Translations under genes and position numbers: made by a program | In this document: positions 24,435 through 35,208 of the stretch, in pieces | How the letters are laid out: each line of letters begins with the position of its first letter | Numbering within the stretch: the first letter of the stretch is position 1 | Notes under the pieces: model-generated | Database searches by the model: none | What the model saw: only the letters and a program-made list of their open reading frames with translations | What the model was told of the DNA's origin: nothing | From: Litorivicinus sp. | Lineage (GTDB): Bacteria; Pseudomonadota; Gammaproteobacteria; Pseudomonadales; Litorivicinaceae | Reading direction: 5' to 3' | NCBI GenBank assembly: GCA_018401755.1 | Contig: JAGYKJ010000005.1 | Span: 372,001-436,000 of the forward strand | Length of the DNA: 64,000 nt

Positions 24435-25057
24435 GTACGGATGCGTTGATCCTTGCATTTGATGGATGGCTTCGCACGCTGGCACGCGTCCCAGCAAGCG
24501 CAGAGCGACCAAATCCAGGCGCTCAAGGAACCGAGACGGTCGCGGGTACGGACCGCGCCGACGCGGTCGCTGCGCTGATGCGCGTGAATCACAGTGGCGA
24601 GATTTGTGCGCAAGGCCTCTATGCCGGCGGAGCCCTATTCGCCCGATCCGAGACCACCCGCGAGGCACTCCGTCATGCGGCGCAAGAGGAACTCGATCAT
24701 CTTGCCTGGTGTCGTGAGCGGCTCGATCAGTTAGACGCCGCGCCAAGTCGGTTAGACCCCTTTTGGTATCTCGCTTCAGTGGTCTTAGGGGCCGGGGCTG
24801 GGCTGATCTCAGACAAGGTCTCGCTCGGATTTGTCCATGCGACCGAGGACAACGTGGAGCGTCATTTAAAAGATCATCTACGCGCCATTCCGGCAGATGA
24901 CACGATCACCCGCCCGATCTTGCAGCAGATGTTGGTTGATGAAGTCACCCACGGACAACATGCCTTAGAGCAGGGTGGGGTCGAGTTACCCGCCCCCGTA
25001 CGTCGACTGATGTGGGAGGGTGCGAAACTGATGACGCGCACCTCCGAGATTTGTTAA
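24431..25057 (+). CDS. coq7: Coq7-type 3-demethoxyubiquinol hydroxylase
   Basis: The 208-residue di-iron enzyme performs the late C6 hydroxylation in ubiquinone synthesis. Iron ligands are in NHSGEI, EELDHL and a later EDNVE/DEVTHGQ pair. The GTG start overlaps the upstream TGA by 4 bases. It is convergent with the OsmC gene (4-base overlap). Confidence 0.94.
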   Translation: MSTDALILAFDGWLRTLARVPASAERPNPGAQGTETVAGTDRADAVAALMRVNHSGEICAQGLYAGGALFARSETTREALRHAAQEELDHLAWCRERLDQLDAAPSRLDPFWYLASVVLGAGAGLISDKVSLGFVHATEDNVERHLKDHLRAIPADDTITRPILQQMLVDEVTHGQHALEQGGVELPAPVRRLMWEGAKLMTRTSEIC

Positions 25058-25476
25058 TCGCGCGGCATCACTGTGACACGGTGGGTCAAGATGACCCCCG
25101 CCGCTTCCAGCATCTTCGAGGCGGAGCAGTACTTTTCAGCCGATAGCGCAACTGCACGTTCCACTTTTGCGTGATCGAGTCCGTCGCCGCGCACCGTAAA
25201 ATGCATCGTAATCGCGGTAAACACAGCAGGCACTTCGTCTGCACGGGTCGCATCGAGTTCGCAGACACATGCGCTAACTGCCTGGCGCTGTTTGGTCAAG
25301 ATCGTCATCACATCAAAGCTGGCACAACTGCCGAGCCCCATGAGGATCAGCTCCATCGGTCGCGGACCGAGATTGCGTCCGCCATGATCTGGGGCACCAT
25401 CCAGAATCAGTGCATGCCCACTGCCACTTTCAGCCACAAAGGCCACCTGATCATGCCATGCAATGCGGGCCTTCAT
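25054..25476 (-). CDS. OsmC/YhfA-family protein
   Basis: About 140 residues with the OsmC fold: GGRNLGPRPMELILMGLGSCASFDV holds the first conserved cysteine region and EKYCSASKML the second. Such proteins are thiol peroxidases or related redox proteins. The ATG at 25476 overlaps the upstream stop (ATGA); an in-frame ATG at 25488 is less likely. It is the last gene of the trp operon. Confidence 0.88.
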   Translation of the reverse strand: MKARIAWHDQVAFVAESGSGHALILDGAPDHGGRNLGPRPMELILMGLGSCASFDVMTILTKQRQAVSACVCELDATRADEVPAVFTAITMHFTVRGDGLDHAKVERAVALSAEKYCSASKMLEAAGVILTHRVTVMPRD

Positions 25477-25895
25477 GATTGAAGCCACTCCTTTAACTGC
25501 GTCAGCTCATCGACCAACGGTTGTTCATGAATCTGCAGTGCCTGACGGCGCAGTGCATCCTGCGCTTGCCGGACTTCGGCATCGAGTCGTCCACGTGCCT
25601 CGCCGTAGGGGTGCGACAACACCAAATCAGACACCACCAAAAAAGCGGGGAGTGTCAGCTCATCTTTCCAATGGCTGCAACTGCCATCAAGCAACACGCG
25701 AATCCGTAAGATGCACTCTGAGCGATCCACCTGTTCATCGAGATAGGAGGTGATCAAGATGAGAATACTGTCACGGGCCTGTGCCCGTGCCACCTCGACG
25801 CGTGCATCTTGATCCTTCACACGGCGCGTCATGCGCGTCGCAATGACAGCCAGTACGAGAATAATGGCGATTGCCAAGGTGACCATTACAGGCAT
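25473..25895 (-). CDS. DUF2489-like membrane-anchored protein
   Basis: A 140-residue protein with one N-terminal membrane helix (about residues 3-20) and a soluble, charged helical remainder. It resembles the DUF2489 family of gammaproteobacteria, of unknown function. It sits between trpC (10-base overlap) and the OsmC gene and is presumably cotranscribed with trp genes. Confidence 0.65.
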   Translation of the reverse strand: MPVMVTLAIAIILVLAVIATRMTRRVKDQDARVEVARAQARDSILILITSYLDEQVDRSECILRIRVLLDGSCSHWKDELTLPAFLVVSDLVLSHPYGEARGRLDAEVRQAQDALRRQALQIHEQPLVDELTQLKEWLQS

Positions 25896-26704
25896 GATGC
25901 CTCCAATTCCGGAAAGATTGTACGCAACCCATCGCCTGGATTGGGCTGCCGCATAAAGGCCTCGCCCACCAAAAATCCATAGATCTGTGCGTCCAGCATC
26001 CGACGGACATCCCCATGCTCCATAATGCCGGACTCGGTGATTAAGATCCGATCACTTGGCACCGCATCACGCAATCCCAGTGTCGTCTCCAAGCGTGTTT
26101 CGAAGGTATGTAGATTTCGGTTATTAATCCCGATTAACGGCGTATCCAACGTTAATGCACGGCCGAGCTCATCCCCATCGTGGACCTCAACCAGCACATC
26201 CATGCCCAAGCTGACTGCATGGGCGTGTAATGCGTGCAAGTCGGCATCCTTGAGTGCTGCCACAATCAGCAACACACAGTCTGCGCCAAGAGCCCGTGCT
26301 TCGGTGATCTGCAGAGGGTCCACCATAAAGTCCTTCCGAATCACCGGAATCTGTACAGCACCTCGGGCAGCACGCAAATCCGCATTGGATCCTTGAAAAA
26401 AATCGCGATCGGTCAACACCGACAAACACGTTGCACCGGCGGCTTCATAATCCATTGCATGCTGTGCAGGCTGAAACTCAGCGCGCAGCAGCCCTTTTGA
26501 CGGCGACGCACGCTTAATCTCGGCGATCACCGCAGGGCGTTGTTTCTCCACCGTGTGGCGCATGGCTTGTGCAAAACCACGCACGGGGGATGCCAGCGCA
26601 AGTCGCTCAGCCCACTGGTCTCGCGAGACAGATCCCGCAAGCTCACTGACCTCCACGCGTTTACGAGCAATGATTCGGTCTAACATAGTCAATGCACAAC
26701 TCAT
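25886..26704 (-). CDS. trpC: Indole-3-glycerol-phosphate synthase
   Basis: A 272-residue TIM barrel, the monofunctional form without Trp[17 protein letters not shown] and the C-terminal ITESGI and GEAFMR motifs are clear. It catalyses the fourth dedicated step of tryptophan synthesis. The ATG at 26704 overlaps the trpD stop (ATGA). Confidence 0.96.
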   Translation of the reverse strand: MSCALTMLDRIIARKRVEVSELAGSVSRDQWAERLALASPVRGFAQAMRHTVEKQRPAVIAEIKRASPSKGLLRAEFQPAQHAMDYEAAGATCLSVLTDRDFFQGSNADLRAARGAVQIPVIRKDFMVDPLQITEARALGADCVLLIVAALKDADLHALHAHAVSLGMDVLVEVHDGDELGRALTLDTPLIGINNRNLHTFETRLETTLGLRDAVPSDRILITESGIMEHGDVRRMLDAQIYGFLVGEAFMRQPNPGDGLRTIFPELEASCL

Positions 26705-27738
26705 GGGGTTGCTCCAGCAAGGGACTGCGTCAGTTCAGCCAAGGCATCGAGCTTTTGTAGGGCTTCGCCCGATTCCATCACATCCCAGGCCGCTTCGATG
26801 CCATCTTCGATCGAGTGTGCGCAACCTGCGACATAAATGGCGGCCCCGGCGTTAAAGGCCACGATATCTGACGCGGGGTGATCGGCCGCATCCAGCGCCA
26901 TCCGAACCATCGCCAAGGATGCAGTGGCATCGGTCACGACTAAGGCAGATTGATCACTCAACTCAAACCCGACGTCTTGTGGACGAATCCGATATTCCCG
27001 AACCCGACCATCTTTCAACTCGGCAACACGGCTGGGCGCACTGATACTGAACTCATCCAACCCATCTTCAGCACACACCACCAGCACATGCCGCGAGCCC
27101 AGCCGATGTAACACCTCAGCAAGCGGTGTCAGCCATTGCTCATCAAACACACCCAGCACCTGATTGGGCGCCCCCGCGGGATTGGTTAATGGACCCAACA
27201 CATTAAAGATGGTTCGCATACCCAGTTCACGCCGTGGTCCGATCGCATAACGCATTGCACTGTGATGGCCCGGTGCAAACATAAAGCCGACCCCCAGCTG
27301 ATCAATGCAGGTTGCCACCTGTTGCGGTGAGAGGTCCAACCGGACCCCTGCCGCCTCAAGCACATCAGCAGACCCGGACTTTGAGGACACCGAGCGATTT
27401 CCGTGCTTTGCAACGCGGCCACCGGCGGCCGCCACGACAAAGGCCGAAGCTGTAGAGACATTGAAAATGCCAGCCCCATCACCGCCGGTTCCGCAGGTAT
27501 CCACTAAAAACTCTGACGACACCTCGACCCGTTGAGCCAGTTCGCGCATCACCAATGCAGCACCAGCGATTTCATCGATGGTTTCGCCTTTCATCCGCAA
27601 CCCCATCAGCAAGGCACCAATTTGCGCATCCGTCGTTTCGCCGGTCATGATCGCGCGCATCACGGAGACCATCTCATCGGCATATAGGTCCCGACGTTCA
27701 GAGACCGCTTTGATTGCATCTTGAATGCCAATGGTCAT
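26701..27738 (-). CDS. trpD: Anthranilate phosphoribosyltransferase
   Basis: A 345-residue enzyme adding PRPP ribose to anthranilate. The PRPP loop DTCGTGGDG and KHGNRSVSS are present. I chose the ATG at 27738, which overlaps the trpG stop (ATGA), over an in-frame TTG at 27744. Confidence 0.96.
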   Translation of the reverse strand: MTIGIQDAIKAVSERRDLYADEMVSVMRAIMTGETTDAQIGALLMGLRMKGETIDEIAGAALVMRELAQRVEVSSEFLVDTCGTGGDGAGIFNVSTASAFVVAAAGGRVAKHGNRSVSSKSGSADVLEAAGVRLDLSPQQVATCIDQLGVGFMFAPGHHSAMRYAIGPRRELGMRTIFNVLGPLTNPAGAPNQVLGVFDEQWLTPLAEVLHRLGSRHVLVVCAEDGLDEFSISAPSRVAELKDGRVREYRIRPQDVGFELSDQSALVVTDATASLAMVRMALDAADHPASDIVAFNAGAAIYVAGCAHSIEDGIEAAWDVMESGEALQKLDALAELTQSLAGATP

Positions 27739-28337
27739 GTCCAATGCCCTCCGACGGTATTCAGGAAATTTCGAAACAAGGCATGGCCCTGCTGGCTCGC
27801 GATTGATTCGGGATGAAACTGCACGCCCTCAACAGTCCATTGTCGGTGCCGCACGCCCATGATCGCTTCAGGCTCCCCGTGCACGTCATGGCTCCATGCC
27901 GTGACGTCAAGCGTCTCAGGAACGGCGCTCGGGTCAATCACCAACGAATGATACCGCGTCTGCACCAGAGGCTGAGGAAGTCCAAGGTAGACCCCCTGTC
28001 CATCGTGATGAATTGCGCTTGTCTTTCCGTGCATGACGCGAGGTGCGCGAACAATCCGTCCACCAAAGAACTGACCAATGGCTTGATGCCCAAGGCAGAC
28101 ACCGAGCACCGGCACCTGCCCAGCAAAGGCGCCAATCACCGCGAGGCTAATTCCAGCTTGATCGGGATCACAGGGGCCTGGCCCCACAATGACATGGGAC
28201 GGGTGCATCGCCAGGGCATCCTCCACCGTGCACAGATCATTGCGCACGGTATGCACCTCATAGCCGAGCTCTGCGACATACTGGACGATGTTGTAAGTAA
28301 AACTGTCGTAGTTATCAATCATCAAAATTTTAGACAC
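27735..28337 (-). CDS. trpG: Anthranilate synthase component II (glutamine amidotransferase)
   Basis: A class I amidotransferase of 200 residues supplying ammonia to TrpE. The nucleophile motif is GVCLGHQAI and the catalytic His-Glu is in VQFHPES. The GTG at 28337 is well spaced from AGGGAG; another GTG two codons upstream (28343) is possible. About 80 bases separate it from trpE. Confidence 0.95.
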   Translation of the reverse strand: MSKILMIDNYDSFTYNIVQYVAELGYEVHTVRNDLCTVEDALAMHPSHVIVGPGPCDPDQAGISLAVIGAFAGQVPVLGVCLGHQAIGQFFGGRIVRAPRVMHGKTSAIHHDGQGVYLGLPQPLVQTRYHSLVIDPSAVPETLDVTAWSHDVHGEPEAIMGVRHRQWTVEGVQFHPESIASQQGHALFRNFLNTVGGHWT

Positions 28338-28416
28338 ACGCACTCCCTGACTGATACAAAGTCACCGCCAGTGACTGCTGATCCACACGCGTCCAACATG
28401 TCGTGCATATCAGACC

Positions 28417-29952
28417 TCAGCTCTGCTCTCGATTTCGGGTCATTGGGCCCTTAAGGCCGGAGAATCCAGCCAGTGCGGTATTTGCTGCCCGAATCACCGC
28501 GCGCCCCTTATTCAAGGTCTCGGTCCATTCCGACTCAGGCACTGAATCAGCCACAAGGCCCGCTCCAGCCTGAATATGCATCTGCCCATTTTTTAGCACC
28601 GCAGTTCGAATCGCGATGGCGGTATCCATATTGCCAGCCCAACCGAGATAGCCTACGGCACCACCATAGATCCCGCGACGCACCGGTTCGAACGTATTGA
28701 TTAATTCCATGGCACGAACTTTCGGTGCACCCGAGAGCGTTCCTGCAGGCAAGCAGGCTTTGAGCACGTCAATCGCAGATAGATCCGCTCGTACGCGCCC
28801 TTCCACATGACTGACGATATGCATCACGTGCGAATATCGCTCGACAGCCATTTGGTCGGTCACCACCACAGAGCCAGTCTGAGCGACACGTCCAACGTCG
28901 TTTCGACCCAAATCAATCAGCATTAAATGTTCGGCGCGCTCTTTCGGGTCATTGAGCAGCTCAGCCTCTAACGCTTGATCTTCCTCAAGCGTCCGCCCGC
29001 GTGGTCGTGTCCCAGCAATCGGTCGTACCGACACGACCCCATCCTCAAGTCGTGCCAGGATCTCTGGCGAGGCTCCCACAATATGGGTCTCATCCAAATT
29101 GAAGAAATACATATAGGGGGATGGATTAGAGACCCGGAGAGCGCGATAGAGACTCATTGGACTCTCGGCATAGGGGACTGTAATCCGCTGACTCAGGACG
29201 GCCTGCATCAGGTCACCAGCGTGAATATAGTCCTTCACTGCCTCCACAGCAGTCTGAAAGGCTTCCTGGGATAGGCTGTATCGATAGTCCTGATCTGCAA
29301 TGGGGCGGGTCGAGCGCGGTTGGAAGGCAGTGGGATCCAAGGCCATGCCAAGGTCACTCGCCATGTCATCCAAGCGTTCGATAGCAACTTCCAAGGACCC
29401 CACCTCTTGCGGATTGGCATGGGTAATCAAGGTCAGCATCCCAGAGATATTGTCAAACACAACCACATCATCCGACCGCATCAACAGAATGTCCGGGGTT
29501 CCAATTGGATCCGTTGTTGGCAACCCTGCAGCCACGCGGGGCTCCACATACTGAATGGTCTCGTAGCCAAAGTAGCCCACCAAGCCACCAGTGAACTTAG
29601 GGAGCTCTAACTCATCAATCACCCAACTGGGTGTCTCCCCGAGGCGCATCTGATAGGCCCGAATCCAATCCAGTGGATCATCGGTTTCGACCGCCTCGAT
29701 CACCTCGTCCCGATCAAATCGGCTAATCCGATAGCCACGCACCTCAATCCGCTCACGGCACGGTAAGCCAATACAACTGTAGCGCCCCCAGGTCTCGCCA
29801 CCTGTTACCGATTCCAGCAGGTAGGTCCACGGACGATTCGCAAGCTTCAAATAACACGACAGAGGAGTTTCTAAATCGGCTAATAGCCGCCGTGCAACTG
29901 GCACACGTGTCAGGTCAAACTCACGAAACCGTGCCATGTGTTCAGGGGTCAT
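28417..29952 (-). CDS. trpE: Anthranilate synthase component I
   Basis: A 511-residue chorismate-using enzyme. The N-terminal feedback motif LLES is seen at about residue 45, and the catalytic regions RPIAGTRPRG, HLMLIDLGRND and LPAGTLSGAPK are intact. The ATG overlaps the gph stop (ATGA). No trp leader peptide or attenuator was found upstream of gph. Confidence 0.97.
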   Translation of the reverse strand: MTPEHMARFREFDLTRVPVARRLLADLETPLSCYLKLANRPWTYLLESVTGGETWGRYSCIGLPCRERIEVRGYRISRFDRDEVIEAVETDDPLDWIRAYQMRLGETPSWVIDELELPKFTGGLVGYFGYETIQYVEPRVAAGLPTTDPIGTPDILLMRSDDVVVFDNISGMLTLITHANPQEVGSLEVAIERLDDMASDLGMALDPTAFQPRSTRPIADQDYRYSLSQEAFQTAVEAVKDYIHAGDLMQAVLSQRITVPYAESPMSLYRALRVSNPSPYMYFFNLDETHIVGASPEILARLEDGVVSVRPIAGTRPRGRTLEEDQALEAELLNDPKERAEHLMLIDLGRNDVGRVAQTGSVVVTDQMAVERYSHVMHIVSHVEGRVRADLSAIDVLKACLPAGTLSGAPKVRAMELINTFEPVRRGIYGGAVGYLGWAGNMDTAIAIRTAVLKNGQMHIQAGAGLVADSVPESEWTETLNKGRAVIRAANTALAGFSGLKGPMTRNREQS

Positions 29953-30608
29953 GCGGGCTCCAACAATGCCGTCAAATGATCGATGACGCGAACGCCAGCG
30001 GAATCCACATCAAGATCGCCATGATACCCGTAACGGACTAAAATAGGGGTGACTGACGCCGCCTGTGCAGCACCCAAATCCGCCATGGAGTCACCGATCA
30101 AGCAGGCCTGACTCGGATCGACCGACAACAGTTGCAATGCATGGATGACCATTTCCGGCGCGGGCTTTTTGGTCGCCAAATCGTCACCAGCAACCACCAC
30201 TTGGAAGCGTTCATCGAGTCCTAATGGCTTTAACATCCGATCGACAAATTCCCGTGGCTTGTTGGTCACCAAGCCCAACTGACATCCGCGAGCTGCCAAG
30301 CCATCGAGCGTTTCAATCGCACCTGGATACAGGTGTGAAGTCTCGGTACAAATGGGGCCATACATCTCGATAAAGACGGACAACACAATCCGCGCGAGCG
30401 GGGAGTCCGTGGTGATGCTGTGATCACCGGTCGTGGCGCGTAATGCCCGCTCGACCAACTTCGCCGATCCATGACCGACCATCGCCGTGCCTTCGGCGAG
30501 CGAAATCGAATTCAGCCCAGCCCTTGCCAGTGCAAGATTCAGTGCACGGACTAAATCTGGAGCACTGTCCACAAGGGTGCCATCAAAATCAAAAAGGTAG
30601 AGATTCAC
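29949..30608 (-). CDS. gph: Phosphoglycolate phosphatase
   Basis: A 219-residue HAD hydrolase: DFDGTLVDSAPDL (nucleophile), VTNKP and GDSMADLGAA. It removes 2-phosphoglycolate. The start is GTG at 30608. The gph-trpE order is common in pseudomonads and relatives. It is divergent from lptD. Confidence 0.92.
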   Translation of the reverse strand: MNLYLFDFDGTLVDSAPDLVRALNLALARAGLNSISLAEGTAMVGHGSAKLVERALRATTGDHSITTDSPLARIVLSVFIEMYGPICTETSHLYPGAIETLDGLAARGCQLGLVTNKPREFVDRMLKPLGLDERFQVVVAGDDLATKKPAPEMVIHALQLLSVDPSQACLIGDSMADLGAAQAASVTPILVRYGYHGDLDVDSAGVRVIDHLTALLEPA

Positions 30609-30729
30609 GTGTCGTACTCATGGGATTGAAAGGGAAAACATAGCATTCTTTTCCAGACCGGGCATCCAAACCCTAGGCAATCAGGACCGAGGTCCTCTAT
30701 GATCCCGCCATGACTCGACGACAGATCCC

Positions 30730-32967
30730 ATGACATCACACAGGAACACATCGGCAACGCTGTTCGCCACCTTCCTCTTGCTCGGCAGCCCTTCCGAGGT
30801 TCGCGCCGTCGACGCCGCCTCGACAGACTGGGTGATGGATCCGGCTTCCGGAGGTTTATGCGGTGGCCAGTATCTCCCACCGTTATTACCAGATACCGAC
30901 TCAGAGTCACTTGAAGCGACCGGCGAAAATACCGTGTTCGATGGTGATGATCGGGTGATCTTAGTGGGCAACGCCCAAGTCGCGCGCGGCCCGTTTGTGT
31001 TAAAAGCCGATCAGATCTCGTTTCGTAACTCGACCGGCGACGGTGATGCGGCAGGCCAAGTCTCGATTCGCCAGCCCAATGCACTTCTGACTGGAACTCA
31101 GGCCTCTGTCAACGTCCGCACCAGTAGCTTTGAGTTAACCGATGCGACCTTCGTCACCCATTCCAATCAGTTACGAGGCGAGTCGCGATTTGCCATCGGT
31201 GCACCCAACGGAGATATTCGCATCATCGATGGGCGTTTCACCTTCTGCGCACCAGGGGATCAAACCTGGGATCTGAAGGCCTCGGATATCGCACTGAACC
31301 AATCCAGCGGACGGGGATGGGCAGAGGATGTGACCTTACGCGTTCGTGAAATCCCTGTGTTTTACACACCGATCCTTGGATTTCCGATGGATGATCGCCG
31401 CTTGACTGGGTTTTTATTCCCCGAAATCGGCTCTGGAACCAATGGGACCGAAATCGTTGCGCCCTTTTACTGGAACCTCGCTCCGGCGACCGATGCACTC
31501 CTCCAGCCCCGATTCATGAGCGACCGCGGAACCGCACTGGGTATTCATGCACGGCATCTATTTTCCGATCGAACCTTGGTCGATCTGAAAACTGAGCAAC
31601 TGCCCGATGATGATCAAACCAACACGTCGCGTCATGGATCGCGCCTCTCGATCACCAGTCAACCCGGTAAAGCCCTGGTCTGGTGGGCACGCACTGAAAA
31701 CGTGAGCGATGCGGATTTCATCGACGATGTCAGTAACTTTGCCAATCTTTCAAGCGATACCCAGCTCAGTTCGGAAATCGGTGCAATCCTGCGCCAGGGA
31801 CCTTGGCAGCTGAGCTGGCACGCAGATCAAGTCGACGTGATCGATCCAACAGTCACTGGAACGGCCGTGCGATTTGCCCGTCAACCTGCCCTCAGTGCGC
31901 ATTATGTAGCCCCCCTGGGTGATTGGCAGTTGGACTTTCTTGGGGATGCCACTCGATTTTCTCGTCCCGCCACGGGGCTGTCAGGGGACGCACTGATTGA
32001 CGGTGATCGGCTCACCGCAGATTGGAGCCTGTCGCGCCCAACTGTCTATCCATATGGACAATGGACGCCAACACTCTTGGCCTTCCAACGCAGTGCCGAT
32101 GCAACCGCCGTGGATGGCTCACAGACTGCGGATATCACCACCGTCGGCGCCGCGCTCGACGGGCAGCTTGAATTTGAGAAAACACGTGAGCTTGGTGGGC
32201 TCTATCAGTTGAGGCCACGTGCGAAATTGCTGGTTCGCGAGCCCTTTTCCTCGGCACAGCCTGCGGTATTTGAATCTTCCGAAAGCGGCACGGAGTCAAT
32301 CGCCGCGCTCTATGCCAATCAATCCATTGATGGACGCGACTTTGTGGGGGATACAGCGCAGCTGACACTGGGCGTGCAATCTCGTGTGTTGGATCATCAG
32401 GGTGCAGAACAGGCTCGCTTTGATATTGCACGTGTGCATTATTTTGCAGATCGGACCCACACACTTGATGGCGTGCGCCAAACGGAGTCTGCAGGCCCGG
32501 TTGTGCTGGAGTCCGATGTACGGCTGACGTCGCGACTCCGCTGGAACCTCCATCTGGCCAGCAACGACAGCGCCTCGACGCTGGACACGGGAACCCATAC
32601 CCTGAAATGGCGAGCGTCCGCCCGCCAGTATGTGACACAGCGCATTGTCTGGGACTCAGACCGCGCCGTGCGTGCAGATCTCTACGCCAGTCAAAGCATT
32701 GGGGCCTGGCGTGCCTTGGCAGGACTGCAGTGGGACCCCACCAGTGACACTCGCGTGAGCCAGGTGATGGGGATTGAATACGACAGCTGTTGCTGGCGCG
32801 CCGCCTTGGTTCATGCCTATGAGCAGGATAACCGGACAACAACGGCGAGCGGACAAACCACCAAGCTCATGTTTGAATTAAAGGGCCTTGGCACACTCGG
32901 CCAGGGTGCGACACAACTTCTCGATCGATTATTGGAAGACTATGAACGTTCTCAAGCACGCGATTAA
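30730..32967 (+). CDS. lptD: LptD, LPS-assembly outer-membrane protein
   Basis: A 745-residue outer-membrane beta-barrel that inserts LPS with LptE. A signal peptide (about residues 1-26) is followed by the OstA/LptA-like N-domain (GNAQVARGPFVLKADQI) and the barrel. The CC pair in DSCCWRA near the C-terminus is one half of the inter-domain disulfides. It heads the lptD-surA-pdxA-rsmA-apaG-apaH operon. Confidence 0.93.
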   Translation: MTSHRNTSATLFATFLLLGSPSEVRAVDAASTDWVMDPASGGLCGGQYLPPLLPDTDSESLEATGENTVFDGDDRVILVGNAQVARGPFVLKADQISFRNSTGDGDAAGQVSIRQPNALLTGTQASVNVRTSSFELTDATFVTHSNQLRGESRFAIGAPNGDIRIIDGRFTFCAPGDQTWDLKASDIALNQSSGRGWAEDVTLRVREIPVFYTPILGFPMDDRRLTGFLFPEIGSGTNGTEIVAPFYWNLAPATDALLQPRFMSDRGTALGIHARHLFSDRTLVDLKTEQLPDDDQTNTSRHGSRLSITSQPGKALVWWARTENVSDADFIDDVSNFANLSSDTQLSSEIGAILRQGPWQLSWHADQVDVIDPTVTGTAVRFARQPALSAHYVAPLGDWQLDFLGDATRFSRPATGLSGDALIDGDRLTADWSLSRPTVYPYGQWTPTLLAFQRSADATAVDGSQTADITTVGAALDGQLEFEKTRELGGLYQLRPRAKLLVREPFSSAQPAVFESSESGTESIAALYANQSIDGRDFVGDTAQLTLGVQSRVLDHQGAEQARFDIARVHYFADRTHTLDGVRQTESAGPVVLESDVRLTSRLRWNLHLASNDSASTLDTGTHTLKWRASARQYVTQRIVWDSDRAVRADLYASQSIGAWRALAGLQWDPTSDTRVSQVMGIEYDSCCWRAALVHAYEQDNRTTTASGQTTKLMFELKGLGTLGQGATQLLDRLLEDYERSQARD

Positions 32968-34225
32968 GACTGGAGTCCTGATTGGCGCCTGCCTACTCGG
33001 CGTCACCGCCACAGCCACCGAACTGAACCGAATCGTCGCAGTAGTCGATTCAGGCGTGATCCTCGCATCTGACGTCAATCTTCGCATTCGCGCATTAGAG
33101 CAACAGGCTGTCAGCCGTGGCGAACAGTTTGTGGTGACCGATGCAGTACGTCAGCAAATCCTTGAGCGGTTGATTCTCGAGCAAGCACAGATTGAGATCG
33201 CCAAGCGTCGCGGCCTCGTCATCGATGATGGACGCCTCAACGACACCTTGCGGCAGATTGCCAGCAACCGGAATCTCTCACTCGCCGAGTTGCGTAATGC
33301 ACTCGAAGCGGACGGGCAGAGTTACCTGGCATTTCGGGAGCAAATTCGTCGTGAATTGCTCATCAACCTAGTGCGAGAGCGTGAAGTGCGGGCACGGATT
33401 CGGGTCAGTGATGCCGAAGTGGATCGCTTTTTGGAGACCACTGGTGGGCAAATCAGTACCGCACCACAGCTGTTGCTGAGTCAGATTGTGGTCGCCCTAC
33501 CGAATCGCCCGAGCCCGGAAATGATTCAGGCGGCGCAACAAAAGATCCAGCAAATCCGAGATGCGTTAATCAACGGTGCGCCCTTTGCTGATTTAGCAGT
33601 GCGTTTTTCAGATGGCCCCGAAGCCAACAATGGAGGCGATCTGGGCTGGCGTAACCTGCTTGAACTGAATCCTGTTTTTACCGACGCACTGCGCAATGCA
33701 ACCGCCAACACCCTGGTTGGGCCCATTCGGTCGCCGGGTGGATTCCATCTAATCGCTGTGCGTGATCGACAAGGTGATCAGTCGGTCGTCGTCACTGAAT
33801 ACAACACCCGCCACATTTTGATCAAACCTGACGCCGTCCGCTCTCCTGACAAGGCGCGCGAATTCACGCAAAGCATTCGTGACGAACTGTCAGCAGGTGC
33901 GCGTTTTGACGATCTGGCTCGGCAGTACAGCGAAGATCCGCTGAGCGCCGCTAAAGGAGGCGATTTGGGGTGGGTTCGGACAGAGCAAGTGGTCCCCGCG
34001 TTTGCGGACGCCATTGCATCACTGCCAGTGGGCACCGTCAGTGACGTCATCGAGTCACGCTTTGGTTTCCATGTGATCGAAGTGCTGGCAGTGCGGGAGG
34101 CCGATATTTCTGAGGAGCAACTGAAAAATCGGGCGCGTCGGATCCTCACCGAACGCAAGTTTAATCAGGAATTAGACAACTGGCTGCGACAAATCCGAAC
34201 CGACGCGTTCGTCGATCTGAAATGA
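32942..34225 (+). CDS. surA: SurA, periplasmic chaperone and peptidyl-prolyl isomerase
   Basis: A 427-residue protein with a signal peptide (cleavage near residue 23), the SurA N-domain, and two parvulin domains (about residues 170-270 and 285-385, each with the GGDLGW motif). It escorts outer-membrane proteins, including LptD. The ATG at 32942 overlaps lptD by 26 bases. Confidence 0.95.
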   Translation: MNVLKHAIKTGVLIGACLLGVTATATELNRIVAVVDSGVILASDVNLRIRALEQQAVSRGEQFVVTDAVRQQILERLILEQAQIEIAKRRGLVIDDGRLNDTLRQIASNRNLSLAELRNALEADGQSYLAFREQIRRELLINLVREREVRARIRVSDAEVDRFLETTGGQISTAPQLLLSQIVVALPNRPSPEMIQAAQQKIQQIRDALINGAPFADLAVRFSDGPEANNGGDLGWRNLLELNPVFTDALRNATANTLVGPIRSPGGFHLIAVRDRQGDQSVVVTEYNTRHILIKPDAVRSPDKAREFTQSIRDELSAGARFDDLARQYSEDPLSAAKGGDLGWVRTEQVVPAFADAIASLPVGTVSDVIESRFGFHVIEVLAVREADISEEQLKNRARRILTERKFNQELDNWLRQIRTDAFVDLK

Positions 34226-35208
34226 GCCGTCCACTCGCCGTCACCCCGGGTGAACCCGGTGGGATCGGACCTGACCTCTGCATCCAGGCGGCCTGCGATG
34301 GCGCCTTCCGAGGGATCGTCATCGCCGACCCGATTCTGATGCAACGGCGGATCCATCTGTTGGGACTGCCGGTTCGGCTTGAATCAGCAGATGCCTACGA
34401 CCCCAACCGGACCCAAGGGGTACTCTATGTCGATCCAGTTGCCTGTGCACGACCAGAGCAAGCACCGGGTGTGCTTCATCCAGACAATGCCCGCTATGTC
34501 CTATCCTGCCTAGATCAGGCGATGCAGGGCATCGCCGATGGACGCTATCGGGCACTGGTCACCGGCCCAGTGCATAAAGCCATGATTCGTGACGGCGGCT
34601 TTCCGAACTTTACCGGTCATACCGAATATCTGCGTGATGCTTACGGCTTGGACGACGTGGTCATGATGCTGGCCAGTCCGCGGTATCGCGTCGCGCTGGT
34701 CACGACACATCTTCCCTTACGTGCAGTCCCAGATGCCATTACCAAAGATCGCGTCACAGCGATCCTTGACATCGTCACACGCGCCTTTACCGAGGTATAC
34801 GGCGTCACCCACCCACGGATCGCTGTCTTAGGCCTCAATCCGCATGCAGGGGAATCTGGGCATCTCGGGCACGAAGACGATCAGCAGATCCGACCTGCCA
34901 TCGAGACGATTCAGGCGCGCTATCCCCATGCTCAGCTCAGTGGCCCATGGCCAGCTGACACGGCCTTCAATGCGCCCTTTCGAGAGACCGTCGATTGCTA
35001 TGTGGCGATGTACCACGACCAAGGGCTGCCCATCGTCAAGGCCGATGGGTTTGGTGACTCGGTTAATGTCACCCTCGGTCTACCTATCGTCCGGACCAGT
35101 GTGGATCACGGGACCGCATTGGACCTGGCGGGTACTGGACGGGGCTCGACCGGAGGACTGATCGCTGCACTGGCTGAAGCAGATCGACTCACGGGCGTAA
35201 CCTTGTGA
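34222..35208 (+). CDS. pdxA: 4-hydroxythreonine-4-phosphate dehydrogenase
   Basis: A 328-residue NAD enzyme of pyridoxal-phosphate synthesis. GEPGGIGPD at the N-terminus, GHTEYL, LGLNPHAGE and the metal-ligand MYHDQGLP are all seen. The ATG overlaps the surA stop (ATGA). Confidence 0.96.
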   Translation: MSRPLAVTPGEPGGIGPDLCIQAACDGAFRGIVIADPILMQRRIHLLGLPVRLESADAYDPNRTQGVLYVDPVACARPEQAPGVLHPDNARYVLSCLDQAMQGIADGRYRALVTGPVHKAMIRDGGFPNFTGHTEYLRDAYGLDDVVMMLASPRYRVALVTTHLPLRAVPDAITKDRVTAILDIVTRAFTEVYGVTHPRIAVLGLNPHAGESGHLGHEDDQQIRPAIETIQARYPHAQLSGPWPADTAFNAPFRETVDCYVAMYHDQGLPIVKADGFGDSVNVTLGLPIVRTSVDHGTALDLAGTGRGSTGGLIAALAEADRLTGVTL